Shown piece after piece: positions 8,433 through 16,995 of a DNA stretch of 64,000 nt (position 1 is its first letter; each line of letters opens with the position of its first letter). The notes beneath the pieces were generated by a model, which saw nothing but the letters and a program-made list of their open reading frames with translations, had not been told where the DNA came from and searched no databases. Where the stretch lies: NCBI GenBank assembly GCA_965226185.1, contig CBDDCT010000006.1:1178001-1242000 (forward strand), given 5' to 3'. This DNA comes from CBDCYS01 sp965226185 (GTDB taxonomy: Bacteria > Acidobacteriota > Terriglobia > Bryobacterales > UBA6623). Position numbers and translations under genes: made by a program.

Positions 8433-9800
8433 CTACTTCAACTCGGTCTCGTCGACGCGAACCGCGAGACGTCCCTGGTGCAACCGGACCTGGAGCGCGT
8501 CCCCGGCTGATACCTGGCCGGCAGCGCGGATCACGGTTCCACTCGCGGTCCGGACGATAGAATAGCCGCGCTCCAGAACAGCCAAGGGGCTCAACTGCTC
8601 TCGCTGCCGGTCCAGCGAATCCAGTTTCGACCGCAAGCGCTCCAGCCGCAAGGTCATGGCCGGCCCCAGCCGTTGTGACAAGCCCGCCAGATTGGATCTT
8701 TGCCGGGCGAGCTGCAAACGAAGATCGAGCGCGATCAGAGAGTGGGAAGCTCGCTGCAGCCGGTTCTCCGCCCGGCGAAAGCCCTGGGACATGGTTTGGC
8801 GAAGCTGGAAGTCCGCCTCGTCCATCCGCTGCCAAAAGCCGCCGAGCTTGCGCCGCAAAATAGCGGCGGGCCGGTCGACGCTGACTTCGACCAGGCGGCG
8901 GCCGCACATGGCCAGCTTGTAGCGCAAGGCCTGAACCAAGCGGTTCTCTGAAGCGGCGATCGTTTCGATGAACTCCGACTTCCGCCGGATGACGACTTCG
9001 GCGGCGGCGGAAGGCGTTGGTGCGCGGTAGTCCGCCACGAAATCGGCGATCGTGAAGTCAGTCTGGTGGCCCACGGCGGAAATGACGGGAACCTCGCAGG
9101 CCGCGATAGCGCGGGCAACGCTCTCTTCATTGAATGCCCAAAGATCTTCCAACGAGCCGCCGCCGCGCCCCACGATGACAACGTCCACGGATTGTGTCTG
9201 GCTGAAGTAGGCCAGCGCTCTGCTGATGTCACCCGCCGCCGCCTCTCCCTGAACGCGGACGGGGTAGATCATCAGATGCAACCCCGGGAACCGCCGCTCG
9301 ATAATTCGAAGCATGTCGGCGATCACCGCGCCTTGCGCTGACGTCACGATCCCGATTCGTTGCGGGAAGAACGGCAGCGGGCGCTTACGCTCGTCATCGA
9401 AAAGCCCCTCGGCGGCCAGTTGTCGTTTGAGTTGTTCAAACGCCAACTGCAGAGCGCCGACCCCTTGTGGCTCCAAGTGCTCGACATAAAGCTGATATTC
9501 ACCCCGAGCCTCGTAGACGCCGATGTGGCCGCGCGCCAGCACGGCGAGTCCGTCTTGGGGCTTCATCTTCAGATACAGAGCGTTCTGGCGGAAGCACACG
9601 CAGCGAATCTGAGCGTCCTTGTCTTTCAGCGTGAAGTAGAAGTGCCCGCTAGGCGCTTTCCGCGTATTCGAGATCTCACCGGCGATCCAAACGTCGAAGA
9701 ACTCACCTTCGAGCAGGTCACGCACCGCGGCGGTGATCTCCCCCACCGTGAAGACTCGCCGTTCCGGCGCGGTCGCGAAATCGAGGCCAAGTTGCTTCAT
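8433..9800 (-). CDS. xseA: Exodeoxyribonuclease VII large subunit
   Basis: A 455-residue protein of the usual XseA length. An N-terminal OB-fold (VFTVGEITAAVRDLLEGEFF, VWIAGEISNTRKAPSGHFYF) binds single-stranded DNA. The catalytic domain shows TSAQGAVIADMLRI, VGRGGGSLEDLWAFNEE and ISAVGHQTDFTIADFVAD, all diagnostic, followed by a long coiled-coil region that binds XseB and a C-terminal strand (LERGYSIVR). With XseB it degrades ssDNA into oligonucleotides in repair. No xseB lies beside it. It follows the enolase-superfamily gene by 35 bases on the same strand and may be cotranscribed. Confidence 0.95.
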   Translation of the reverse strand: MKQLGLDFATAPERRVFTVGEITAAVRDLLEGEFFDVWIAGEISNTRKAPSGHFYFTLKDKDAQIRCVCFRQNALYLKMKPQDGLAVLARGHIGVYEARGEYQLYVEHLEPQGVGALQLAFEQLKRQLAAEGLFDDERKRPLPFFPQRIGIVTSAQGAVIADMLRIIERRFPGLHLMIYPVRVQGEAAAGDISRALAYFSQTQSVDVVIVGRGGGSLEDLWAFNEESVARAIAACEVPVISAVGHQTDFTIADFVADYRAPTPSAAAEVVIRRKSEFIETIAASENRLVQALRYKLAMCGRRLVEVSVDRPAAILRRKLGGFWQRMDEADFQLRQTMSQGFRRAENRLQRASHSLIALDLRLQLARQRSNLAGLSQRLGPAMTLRLERLRSKLDSLDRQREQLSPLAVLERGYSIVRTASGTVIRAAGQVSAGDALQVRLHQGRLAVRVDETELK

Positions 9801-9835
9801 CTGAGTGGACGCAGCGGCGGCAATACAATCACGAG

Positions 9836-10951
9836 TCAGTCGTAGCGTACCCGGTAGCGGTCAAGAATCTCCGGGTCCAGCTCAATTCCCAGCCCTGGCC
9901 CTCGGGGAACGGCTACCCGGCCGTTCTCTAGAGGAGGCAGGTTCTTCACCAGTTTGCGCATGAGAGGCGAGGGCCGCAAGCAGTATTCCACAAGGTCGCC
10001 GTTTGCAGTCGACGCCATCCAGTGAAGAGAAGCCGTGAGATTGATGCCCGTGCTGAAGCAGTGCGGCACGCAGCGGCGGCCCTCCTGCTGGGCAAGATCG
10101 GAGACTTTCTTGCAAACCGTCAGGCCACCGCAAAACGCCACGTCGGGCTGGATCACATGAAGGCCGCGCTCGACCAAGTCCTCGAAGTCCCAGTGCGTCA
10201 CATCTCCTTCGCCGGCGGCTATGGGAACGGGCGAGCGCCGGCACAGCTCTTGATAACCCTTGCGGTCATCCTGGGAGAGAGGCTCTTCAAGCCACTCGAT
10301 CCCGAGCGGCTCCAGCAGCCGGGCGCGGTCGAGCGCCGTCTCCCATTGCCAGGCGTGCCCGGCGTCCACCATGAGGTCGCGGCCGTCACCGAGGACTTCG
10401 CGCGCCGCTTGAACATGGGCCAGATCCTCGTCAGGATCTTGCCCGAAGGGGCCCCAGCCGAACTTCGCCGCACTAAGCCCGAGGTCAACGGCTTCGCGAG
10501 CCAGCTTGGCCGTGTCATCGGGAGTATCGCCGAATAGGTAGCTGGCGTAGGCCCGCACCGTATCGCGGCGCTTGCCTCCCAGCAGTTCGCTAACCGGCTT
10601 GCCCGCGGCTTGGCCCCGGATATCCCACAAAGCGATGTCGGCGCCGCTGATGGCGTGTATCGCCACGCCACGCCGGCCGTAGCGGTTGGAATGATAGTAC
10701 ATCCTCTGCCACAACCCTTCATCGAGAGGATTCTGCCCGATGAGAATCTGCTTGAGCCCGTGGCGGCGCTCGGCTGAACGCGGCGCCTCGAAAACGACCT
10801 TCGCGACATACGATTGAGAGGTGACTTCGCCAATCCCGGTCACGCCCTCGTCGGTGTGAATGAAAACGACGAGAACATCCTGCGTGCCGTCGGCCACCTC
10901 TTCGACATCCGGGAGCCGCAAATGAATTGCTTCAACGTCGCTAATCTTCAT
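9836..10951 (-). CDS. Mandelate racemase/muconate lactonizing enzyme family protein
   Basis: Enolase-superfamily protein of 371 residues: capping domain to about residue 125, then the TIM barrel. Catalytic features are the basic motif around SAAKFGWGPFG (K-x-G type), metal ligands in LMVDAGHAW, WLEEPL and IAAGEGD, and a C-terminal histidine in CVPHCFSTG as in the mandelate-racemase subgroup. The chemistry is proton abstraction next to a carboxylate, typically sugar acid dehydration; the substrate cannot be deduced. It lies downstream of a 2-hydroxyacid dehydrogenase on the same strand, suggesting a shared sugar-acid pathway. The start at 10951 gives the normal N-terminus MKISDVEAIHLR. Confidence 0.85.
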   Translation of the reverse strand: MKISDVEAIHLRLPDVEEVADGTQDVLVVFIHTDEGVTGIGEVTSQSYVAKVVFEAPRSAERRHGLKQILIGQNPLDEGLWQRMYYHSNRYGRRGVAIHAISGADIALWDIRGQAAGKPVSELLGGKRRDTVRAYASYLFGDTPDDTAKLAREAVDLGLSAAKFGWGPFGQDPDEDLAHVQAAREVLGDGRDLMVDAGHAWQWETALDRARLLEPLGIEWLEEPLSQDDRKGYQELCRRSPVPIAAGEGDVTHWDFEDLVERGLHVIQPDVAFCGGLTVCKKVSDLAQQEGRRCVPHCFSTGINLTASLHWMASTANGDLVEYCLRPSPLMRKLVKNLPPLENGRVAVPRGPGLGIELDPEILDRYRVRYD

Positions 10952-11067
10952 GGAATTTGTCTAAACGAAAGTATTCTCGCACCCCAAAACAGAGCCGCGC
11001 CCGCAAGGGTGCGGACAAGACTTCTTCTGCCCGCCGTCGCCGCAAACATTCGACCGCTAGCCGCCCA

Positions 11068-12036
11068 TCATGTCACCTGATTCCGCGGGCGGCCTTCGAG
11101 AAAAGCGATCACATTGTCCACCACGCCGCTATTGAGCAGATCGACGCCTTCCGGCGTCATATCGGCGCAGTGCGGCGTCAGCACCACCTGCTCGCACTCG
11201 AAGAGCGGATAATCCGGCGGAGGCGGTTCCGTGTCGAACACGTCAATGCCCGCCCCTCCCAGATGGCCGCTGTTCAGGGCGCCGACCAGCGCGGGCGTGT
11301 CGATGACCGCCCCCCTCGCTCCGTTCAACAGCAGCGCTCCGGGCTTCATCAGATTCAGCTCTCTTTTCCCGATCAAGTTTTTCGTATCCTCGGTCAGCGC
11401 CACGTGCAGGCTGACGACATCGGCGGTTTCCAGCAGTTCGTCCAACTCCACGTAGCGCACACCGAGCTTCTCGGCGCGTTCTTGCGACGGGTTGAAGGTC
11501 CAGGCAATGACTTCCATGCCGATGGCTCCGGCCAGGCGGGTCATTTCCGCGCCGATCGCGCCGGTGCCAACGACGCCCAGAACCTTGCCCTGCAGCATAA
11601 CGTTGTCCTTGCGCGGCCACTGCCCGGCCTTCATTCCCGCCGTAAGGAAAGCGGCCCTCTTCGCCGCCGCGAACATCAGCCCGAACATGTGCTCGGCGAC
11701 GACCGGGGCCGTGCGGCCGGGCTGATTGCATACGGTAATCCCCCTCCGGCGAGCGGCTTCGAGGTCGATCATGTCCGTGCCGATCGAGCAAGTCGCAATG
11801 AGCTTGAGCTTGGGAAGGCGGCTGAGCTCTTCCTCCCGCCAGGAGACAGATCCTCGCGTATTCATGATCACGTCGGCGTCTTTGGCCCGTTCCACTTTGT
11901 CTTCCGGCGATTGCGGCCGGCTGGAATGGATAACGACGTCTCCGTAGGGCTCCAGCTTGCTCAGATGCGGCGAGTCGGCGAGCTGAATGGGTTCATCTCC
12001 GGGTACGACGATGGTGGCTCTTCCTTCAAGTGCCAT
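11068..12036 (-). CDS. D-2-hydroxyacid dehydrogenase (phosphoglycerate dehydrogenase-like)
   Basis: NAD-dependent dehydrogenase of 322 residues from the ATG at 12036, which follows AGGAGA. The Rossmann motif is LGVVGTGAIGAEMTRL. Substrate and catalytic residues are visible in LIATCSIGTDMIDLEAA, LNGARGAVIDTPAL (catalytic Arg) and VVLTPHCADMTPEG (catalytic His). It lacks the long C-terminal regulatory domains found in the serA gene at 49630-51219, so it is probably not the main serine-pathway enzyme. With the adjacent enolase-family gene it may serve hydroxyacid or sugar-acid catabolism; that is an inference. The frame extends upstream to 12135, but without a binding site. Confidence 0.8.
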   Translation of the reverse strand: MALEGRATIVVPGDEPIQLADSPHLSKLEPYGDVVIHSSRPQSPEDKVERAKDADVIMNTRGSVSWREEELSRLPKLKLIATCSIGTDMIDLEAARRRGITVCNQPGRTAPVVAEHMFGLMFAAAKRAAFLTAGMKAGQWPRKDNVMLQGKVLGVVGTGAIGAEMTRLAGAIGMEVIAWTFNPSQERAEKLGVRYVELDELLETADVVSLHVALTEDTKNLIGKRELNLMKPGALLLNGARGAVIDTPALVGALNSGHLGGAGIDVFDTEPPPPDYPLFECEQVVLTPHCADMTPEGVDLLNSGVVDNVIAFLEGRPRNQVT

Positions 12037-12310
12037 GGGCGTCTCCTGTGATTCAGCTTCGAGTGGCGGCCCGCCAAAACGGATTGGCGCGGGGTGGCGG
12101 GCGCCACGTATCCCTGCCGCAACCCAGCCCGCCAAGCAAAGGACGGGTACCGGAGTCTCTCATTCTATGAGGAAAGTTTGTGTGCCGCCGGTGTTCGTGA
12201 ATGATCCATGGCGTTTGGGCCACAGCGTGGCATGAAAAAGGATCCGAGTGGCGACAAGCAGAACGAGGTGTAAGAAGTAGGATCGCGGTTGGCGGCGCTT
12301 GAAGACCGGC

Positions 12311-12865
12311 TTACTCCCTGACGAGCGACTCCGGGACGCGCTCGATCCAGGCGCCGCGCACGCGCTCAAACCCGGCCGAAAACTCATCCCGCAGATTCTC
12401 GGGAGCCAAAGCGGCCGCCGCATGCGCTCCGTAGAGCACCCAGGGGGCTAGGCGCGAGGCGGCGACGGTTTCATCCGAGCGGCTCACGGGAGGGAAAGCC
12501 ACGACCGCCATGACCACAATCGCGCTGATCAGAAGTCCTCGCACGGCGCCAAACGCGCCTCCCAGCAAGCGGTCAAACCAGCGCAGCCCCGTCCAGCCGA
12601 GCAGCTTCGCGAGGCCCCATCCAACCACGCCGCCGGCGATGACGGAAGCAACGAGAAACGTCATGAACGCCGCAAACTCCGCCAACTGCCTGCTCGGGAT
12701 ATAAGGCTCGTAGTAAACCGCCAAGCGGCCATACCACCACATCCCCGCAACTACACCCGCAACCAGGGCCAGCAGGCGGACAACCTCCCGGCTTAAGCCG
12801 TTACGAAAAGCAGTGAATAGCGAAAGCACCAGGACGATGGCAATGACGATATCGAGCCAGTTCAT
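12311..12865 (-). CDS. CvpA family membrane protein
   Basis: A 184-residue protein starting MNWLDIVIAIVLVLSLFTAF with the charged loop RNGLSREVVRL, then three further hydrophobic helices and the conserved segment WFDRLLGGAFGAVRGLL. This is the CvpA (colicin V production) family pattern, inner-membrane proteins linked in some bacteria to envelope homeostasis and biofilm. It has its own promoter space upstream (about 200 bases), and about 270 bases separate it from the dehydrogenase gene. Precise role unknown. Confidence 0.8.
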   Translation of the reverse strand: MNWLDIVIAIVLVLSLFTAFRNGLSREVVRLLALVAGVVAGMWWYGRLAVYYEPYIPSRQLAEFAAFMTFLVASVIAGGVVGWGLAKLLGWTGLRWFDRLLGGAFGAVRGLLISAIVVMAVVAFPPVSRSDETVAASRLAPWVLYGAHAAAALAPENLRDEFSAGFERVRGAWIERVPESLVRE

Positions 12866-13071
12866 CGCTGTGGGGGGGGGCGCGGGCGCCTCCTGGGCGC
12901 CCAGCCCGGCTACTGGTCGAAGTATATAACAGAAGCGCTAAGAAATGTTGCGGAACAGGTCCTCTTGGCTGTCTGACGACTGAGCGTACTTCCCGCGGTG
13001 GCGCCCCCGCAACGTGATATTCTTGTCGCTGACCTTCGAGCGCCCGCGCCTGGAGCGGCAAGGAGTCAGCG

Positions 13072-13725
13072 ATGTTTATCGGTCATTTTGGAGTCGCTTT
13101 CGCAGCCAAGCCCCTGGCGCCACGCACTTCATTGGCTGTCCTGTTCTTATCCGCGCAACTTATCGATCTGCTGTGGCCGATGTTTTTGCTTGTGGGCCTG
13201 GAACACGTTCGGGTTGACCCGGGAAACACGGCCGTCACCCCGCTGGACTTTTACGATTACCCCATCACGCACAGCTTGGCGGGCGCTCTGGCTTGGGCTT
13301 TCGGGCTTGCTTCCCTCGTGTATGCCAGGACGCGCGACCGCACTGTCGCCCTGGTCGCCGGCGCGCTCGTGGCCAGCCATTGGTTCCTTGACTTGACGGT
13401 TCATGGCCCGGACCTTCCGCTATGGCCCGGCGGACCCGAGTACGGATGGGGACTCTGGAACTCACTTGCCGCGACTGCCGCGCTGGAAGCCGTTGTATTT
13501 GCTGCTGGAATCACTCTCTATCTTCGGGCCACTTCAGCGCGCGGAACGAGGCGCCACCTCGCACTGTGGTCGCTGATCGGCTTTCTGCTGTTAGTCGAAG
13601 CGGGTAACTTCCTTGGCCCCCCGCCTCCCAATGTTTCGGCAATCGCCTGGGTTGGGATGGCCCAGTGGCTGCTCATCGCTTGGGCTGGCTGGGCCGACCG
13701 GGCGCCCCTGCAAGAAAGCGTGTAG
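13072..13725 (+). CDS. Integral membrane protein, YdjM/DUF457-like putative metal-dependent hydrolase
   Basis: A 217-residue, very hydrophobic protein with about six membrane segments. MFIGHFGVAFAAK at the start, TPLDFYDYPITHSLAGAL and LVASHWFLDLTVHGPDLPLWP give a histidine/aspartate pattern (GHFG, THS, SHWFLDLTVH) resembling the membrane-bound putative hydrolases of the YdjM/DUF457 group. The His residues face the same side in such families and may bind metal. No enzyme activity is established. It stands alone and converges with the hydratase gene at 13883. Confidence 0.6.
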   Translation: MFIGHFGVAFAAKPLAPRTSLAVLFLSAQLIDLLWPMFLLVGLEHVRVDPGNTAVTPLDFYDYPITHSLAGALAWAFGLASLVYARTRDRTVALVAGALVASHWFLDLTVHGPDLPLWPGGPEYGWGLWNSLAATAALEAVVFAAGITLYLRATSARGTRRHLALWSLIGFLLLVEAGNFLGPPPPNVSAIAWVGMAQWLLIAWAGWADRAPLQESV

Positions 13726-13775
13726 TCTCTTGCGCACTTGGCCTCGCTAGCAGCCCGTGGTGCAAGTCCTGCTAC

Positions 13776-13873
13776 GCGAAAATGGGGTACAGCCACCGAT
13801 TTTCACACGCCACTGATGTTGGAAATAAAGCGTTTCGGCGAGCGAATATCGGATGGCAGTCCCCCATTTTCGC
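13776..13873. repeat. Imperfect ~25-bp inverted repeat between convergent genes
   Basis: GCGAAAATGGGGtacagccaccgat at 13776-13800 is matched in inverted form at 13848-13873 with a few mismatches, enclosing about 47 bases. It lies between the stop codons of two convergent genes. It could be a bidirectional terminator or a tiny MITE; no target duplication was found. Confidence 0.5.
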
Positions 13874-13882
13874 CCCAGCCCA

Positions 13883-14662
13883 TCACCATCTCGGTGGCCG
13901 CTTTTCCAGAAAAGCGTTAACTCCTTCCCGACCTTCTTCCGACGCACGCCGCGTTGCGATGCTCTCACTTGTGTAATGAATCAGTCCGTCGTCCAGCAGT
14001 TTGCCTTGAATATCCGCCAGAAAGGCCTTGCAGGCCCGCTGCGCCCGGGGCCCTCCCTTGAGCAGTTCCGCCAGCACGGCGCTGACCCGGGTGTCAAGTT
14101 CTTCCGCCGGAACGACTTCGTGGACCAGCCCGATTCGTCTTGCCTCTTCGGCGGAAAAACGCTCGCCGCTCAGGAAATAGCGCCGCGCATTTCGCGCGCC
14201 AATGGCAGCCAGCGCATAAGGGCCGATGGCGGCCGGGAGAAGTCCCAGCCGCACTTCGGAGAAGCTAAAGACCGCTGATTCGGCCGCGATCGCAATGTCA
14301 CAGCAGGCCACCAGCCCCACCCCGCCGCCGAAAGCAGCTCCATGAACCTTCGCGATAGTCGGTTTGCTCAATACATTCAAAGAGCGCATCATGCGGGCCA
14401 GGCGCAGTGCGTCTTCGAAGTTTTCTTGCTGGGAATAAGCGGCCGTGCGCCGCATCCAATTCAAGTCCGCGCCGGCGCAGAAGCTTTTCCCGTTTCCCGC
14501 CAGGACGACGACGCGCACTCCATCGTCTTGGCAGAGTTCACCGAAGATGCCGGCCAGCTCCGCGATGAGATGTTCGTCGAAGGCGTTGCTCACCTCCGGC
14601 CGGTTGAGAGTGACCGCGGCCACGCCGTCGGCCCGAATTTCCGAAATGACGCTTGAAGACAT
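13883..14662 (-). CDS. Enoyl-CoA hydratase family, methylglutaconyl-CoA hydratase-like
   Basis: Crotonase-fold protein of 259 residues. The oxyanion-hole motifs are SFCAGADLNWMRR and VHGAAFGGGVGLVACCD, and the second catalytic region is FSEVRLGLLPAAIGPYAL. The sequence FCAGADLNWM followed by IGARNARRYFLSGERF is characteristic of methylglutaconyl-CoA hydratases (LiuC/AUH) in leucine and isoprenoid degradation, but other liu genes are not adjacent, so only the general reaction (hydration of a 2-enoyl-CoA) is firm. It is divergent from the FG-GAP protein gene. Confidence 0.8.
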   Translation of the reverse strand: MSSSVISEIRADGVAAVTLNRPEVSNAFDEHLIAELAGIFGELCQDDGVRVVVLAGNGKSFCAGADLNWMRRTAAYSQQENFEDALRLARMMRSLNVLSKPTIAKVHGAAFGGGVGLVACCDIAIAAESAVFSFSEVRLGLLPAAIGPYALAAIGARNARRYFLSGERFSAEEARRIGLVHEVVPAEELDTRVSAVLAELLKGGPRAQRACKAFLADIQGKLLDDGLIHYTSESIATRRASEEGREGVNAFLEKRPPRW

Positions 14663-14739
14663 GGTGATCTTACTCCCGTGACGCTAGCGCGTCGATGCGG
14701 CCGGCCCGAACTCTCGTTGGGCAGGTTAACATACGCTCT

Positions 14740-16992
14740 ATGGATTACGGCCCCGTAAGAAGTGTCTCGCCGCTGTTCGCGGCTCCGCTCTTGATGCTTC
14801 TCGCGGTTCCACTGTTTGGGGCCGAATACACGATCGAGAAGCGCGACAATGCCGCCGCCGCCCTCGGTTGGACCACGGCCAACAGCTACCGGGTCGTGGT
14901 TAAATCCAGCGCGGCAAAGGGCGCTCCCGTATTGTTTGAGCTGGAGCTGCCCGCTGCCTTCAACCCCGACTCGGTACGCGTGATCCAGCGCGGCACGGCT
15001 CGCCTGGTCCCGGCCAAAGTCGACTGGAGGGTTCCCCAGGCCTCGATTAGTTGGCGAACACGGGGACCCGGCACATACGACATCTACTTTGACCACGGTG
15101 ACTCCGGCGAGACGAAGCGCCTGGCCGAGCCGGCGATGGTCGGAGCCGGCGAGCGCATCACGTATGGCCGCGTCGGCGTGCGGGGCAAGGTAGCCGTCGG
15201 CCTGCAGCCCCATGCGGCGGCCATCGACTTCGATGAGGATGGCGCGACCGACTTGATCATGTCCTGCCCGGTGCGGCTCTATAACGGCACGTACTTGTTT
15301 CGCAACATCGGGTCGAACAAGCAACCTCTCTTTGACAAGGCTCTCTGGCTTGGACCCGGTAAGCGCGACGCCGTCATTGCCGACTTCAACGGCGACGGCG
15401 CCCCGGATCTGGTCGCCAGGGGGGGCTACTACAACGACCTGCGCCGCAACCGCCTGTCGCAATGGGTCGAGGTGAAGCTTTCGCGCGGCTACCACGTCGG
15501 ACGCGACGATCTGCTCTATCCAGTGGACTGGGACAACGACGGCAAGATCGACGTCTTAAATGGAATCAGCGATTGGCGTGACTACGGCTGGGACGACGCC
15601 TTCAACAGCAAAGGCGAATGGATCAACGGGCCGCTGCACGGCTATGTCTACTTCTACCGCAACGTCGGAACCAACCAGAAACCGGCTTACGCTGAACCCG
15701 AGCGCCTGGAAGCAGGAGGCATGGCGATCGACCTGCGCGGAAGCCCGGCTCCCAATCCCGTCGACTGGTTCGGCCGCGGCCGTTTCGACCTCATCGGCGG
15801 AGACTTCATTGACACGGTGACGATTTTCGAGAATACCGGGACTGGTGACAAACCGAAACTCGCCGCGGGACGGCCGCTCGAGGCGGGCGGTGAAGAGATC
15901 AAGATGCCGCTGTGCATGATCCAGCCGCGGGCGGTGGACTGGCATGGCGACGGACGGCCCTCCTTGATCATCGCCCAAGAGGACGGAACCGTCGCGTTCC
16001 TTGAAAACACCGCGCCGAAGGGCCGCGCTCCCCGGCTAGCTTCGCCAAAGTATTTCGAGCAGATCGATCCGTTCATGAAAAGCGGCGTCCTGAGCAGGCC
16101 CGACGCAGTGGACTGGAACGGCGACGGCAAGCTCGACATTCTGACCGGCAACTCAGCCGGTTTCGTGCAGTACTTCGAAAACGTGGGGACAGTGCAAGTC
16201 CCGGCGTTCGCCGATCGCGGCTATCTCAAGGCAGGCGGTGAAACGATTCACATCATGGCCGGCCCCAATCTGTCGATCCAGGGACCGGCGGAAGAAAAGT
16301 GGGGCTACACGAACATCTCCGCGGCGGATTGGGATGGCGACGGCAAGCTCGATGTCTTGCTCAACAGCATCGTGGGCGAGGTCCTGTGGTACCGCAACGT
16401 GGGCAGCCGGACGAACCCCAAGCTCGCCGCCGCCGAGCCCATCGAAGTCGAATGGCAAGGCCCCACGCCAAAACCCGAGTGGAACTGGTGGAACCCGAAG
16501 GGTAAGCAACTGGTTACGCAGTGGCGCACAACGCCGAAGGCCATCGACTGGAACGGCGACGGTCTTGCTGACCTGGTGATGCTCGACCACGAGGGTTATC
16601 TGGCATTCTACGAGCGCTACCGCGAGTCAGCCACGTTGAAACTGCGGCATCCTCGGCGTATCTTTCAGAACGAGAAAGGCGAGATCCTGCGGCTGAACGC
16701 GGGCCGCGCGGGCAAGAGCGGCCGCCGCAAACTCGATGTCGTCGACTGGGATGGGGACGGAGACCTCGACCTCATCGCTGATACAGACAACGCCGCCTGG
16801 TATGAGAACACCGGCACCCAGGAAGCACCGGTGCTGGCCTTTCGCGGAAACCTGGTCAAGCGCAAAATCCAAGGCCATAGCCCCGCCGCCGATGCCGCCG
16901 ACTGGACCGGAGACGGCAAGCTCGATCTGATCATCGGCGGCGAAGACGGCTTCCTCTATTTCTTCGACCGCAACTTCCTGGAACGGCCTTGA
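14740..16992 (+). CDS. Secreted FG-GAP/VCBS-repeat protein
   Basis: A 750-residue exported protein with signal peptide (LLMLLAVPLFGAEY). After a ~130-residue beta-rich domain it contains at least nine calcium-binding D-x-D/N-x-D-G repeats: DFDEDGATDLI, DFNGDGAPDLV, DWDNDGKIDVL, DWHGDGRPSLI, DWNGDGKLDIL, DWDGDGKLDVL, DWNGDGLADLV, DWDGDGDLDLI and DWTGDGKLDLI. These are the FG-GAP/VCBS blades of a seven- or eight-bladed beta-propeller like that of integrin alpha chains. The function is probably binding or scaffolding outside the cell. ATG 14740 is chosen because it gives the signal peptide; the frame is open to 14695. Confidence 0.85.
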   Translation: MDYGPVRSVSPLFAAPLLMLLAVPLFGAEYTIEKRDNAAAALGWTTANSYRVVVKSSAAKGAPVLFELELPAAFNPDSVRVIQRGTARLVPAKVDWRVPQASISWRTRGPGTYDIYFDHGDSGETKRLAEPAMVGAGERITYGRVGVRGKVAVGLQPHAAAIDFDEDGATDLIMSCPVRLYNGTYLFRNIGSNKQPLFDKALWLGPGKRDAVIADFNGDGAPDLVARGGYYNDLRRNRLSQWVEVKLSRGYHVGRDDLLYPVDWDNDGKIDVLNGISDWRDYGWDDAFNSKGEWINGPLHGYVYFYRNVGTNQKPAYAEPERLEAGGMAIDLRGSPAPNPVDWFGRGRFDLIGGDFIDTVTIFENTGTGDKPKLAAGRPLEAGGEEIKMPLCMIQPRAVDWHGDGRPSLIIAQEDGTVAFLENTAPKGRAPRLASPKYFEQIDPFMKSGVLSRPDAVDWNGDGKLDILTGNSAGFVQYFENVGTVQVPAFADRGYLKAGGETIHIMAGPNLSIQGPAEEKWGYTNISAADWDGDGKLDVLLNSIVGEVLWYRNVGSRTNPKLAAAEPIEVEWQGPTPKPEWNWWNPKGKQLVTQWRTTPKAIDWNGDGLADLVMLDHEGYLAFYERYRESATLKLRHPRRIFQNEKGEILRLNAGRAGKSGRRKLDVVDWDGDGDLDLIADTDNAAWYENTGTQEAPVLAFRGNLVKRKIQGHSPAADAADWTGDGKLDLIIGGEDGFLYFFDRNFLERP

Positions 16993-16995
16993 GGT

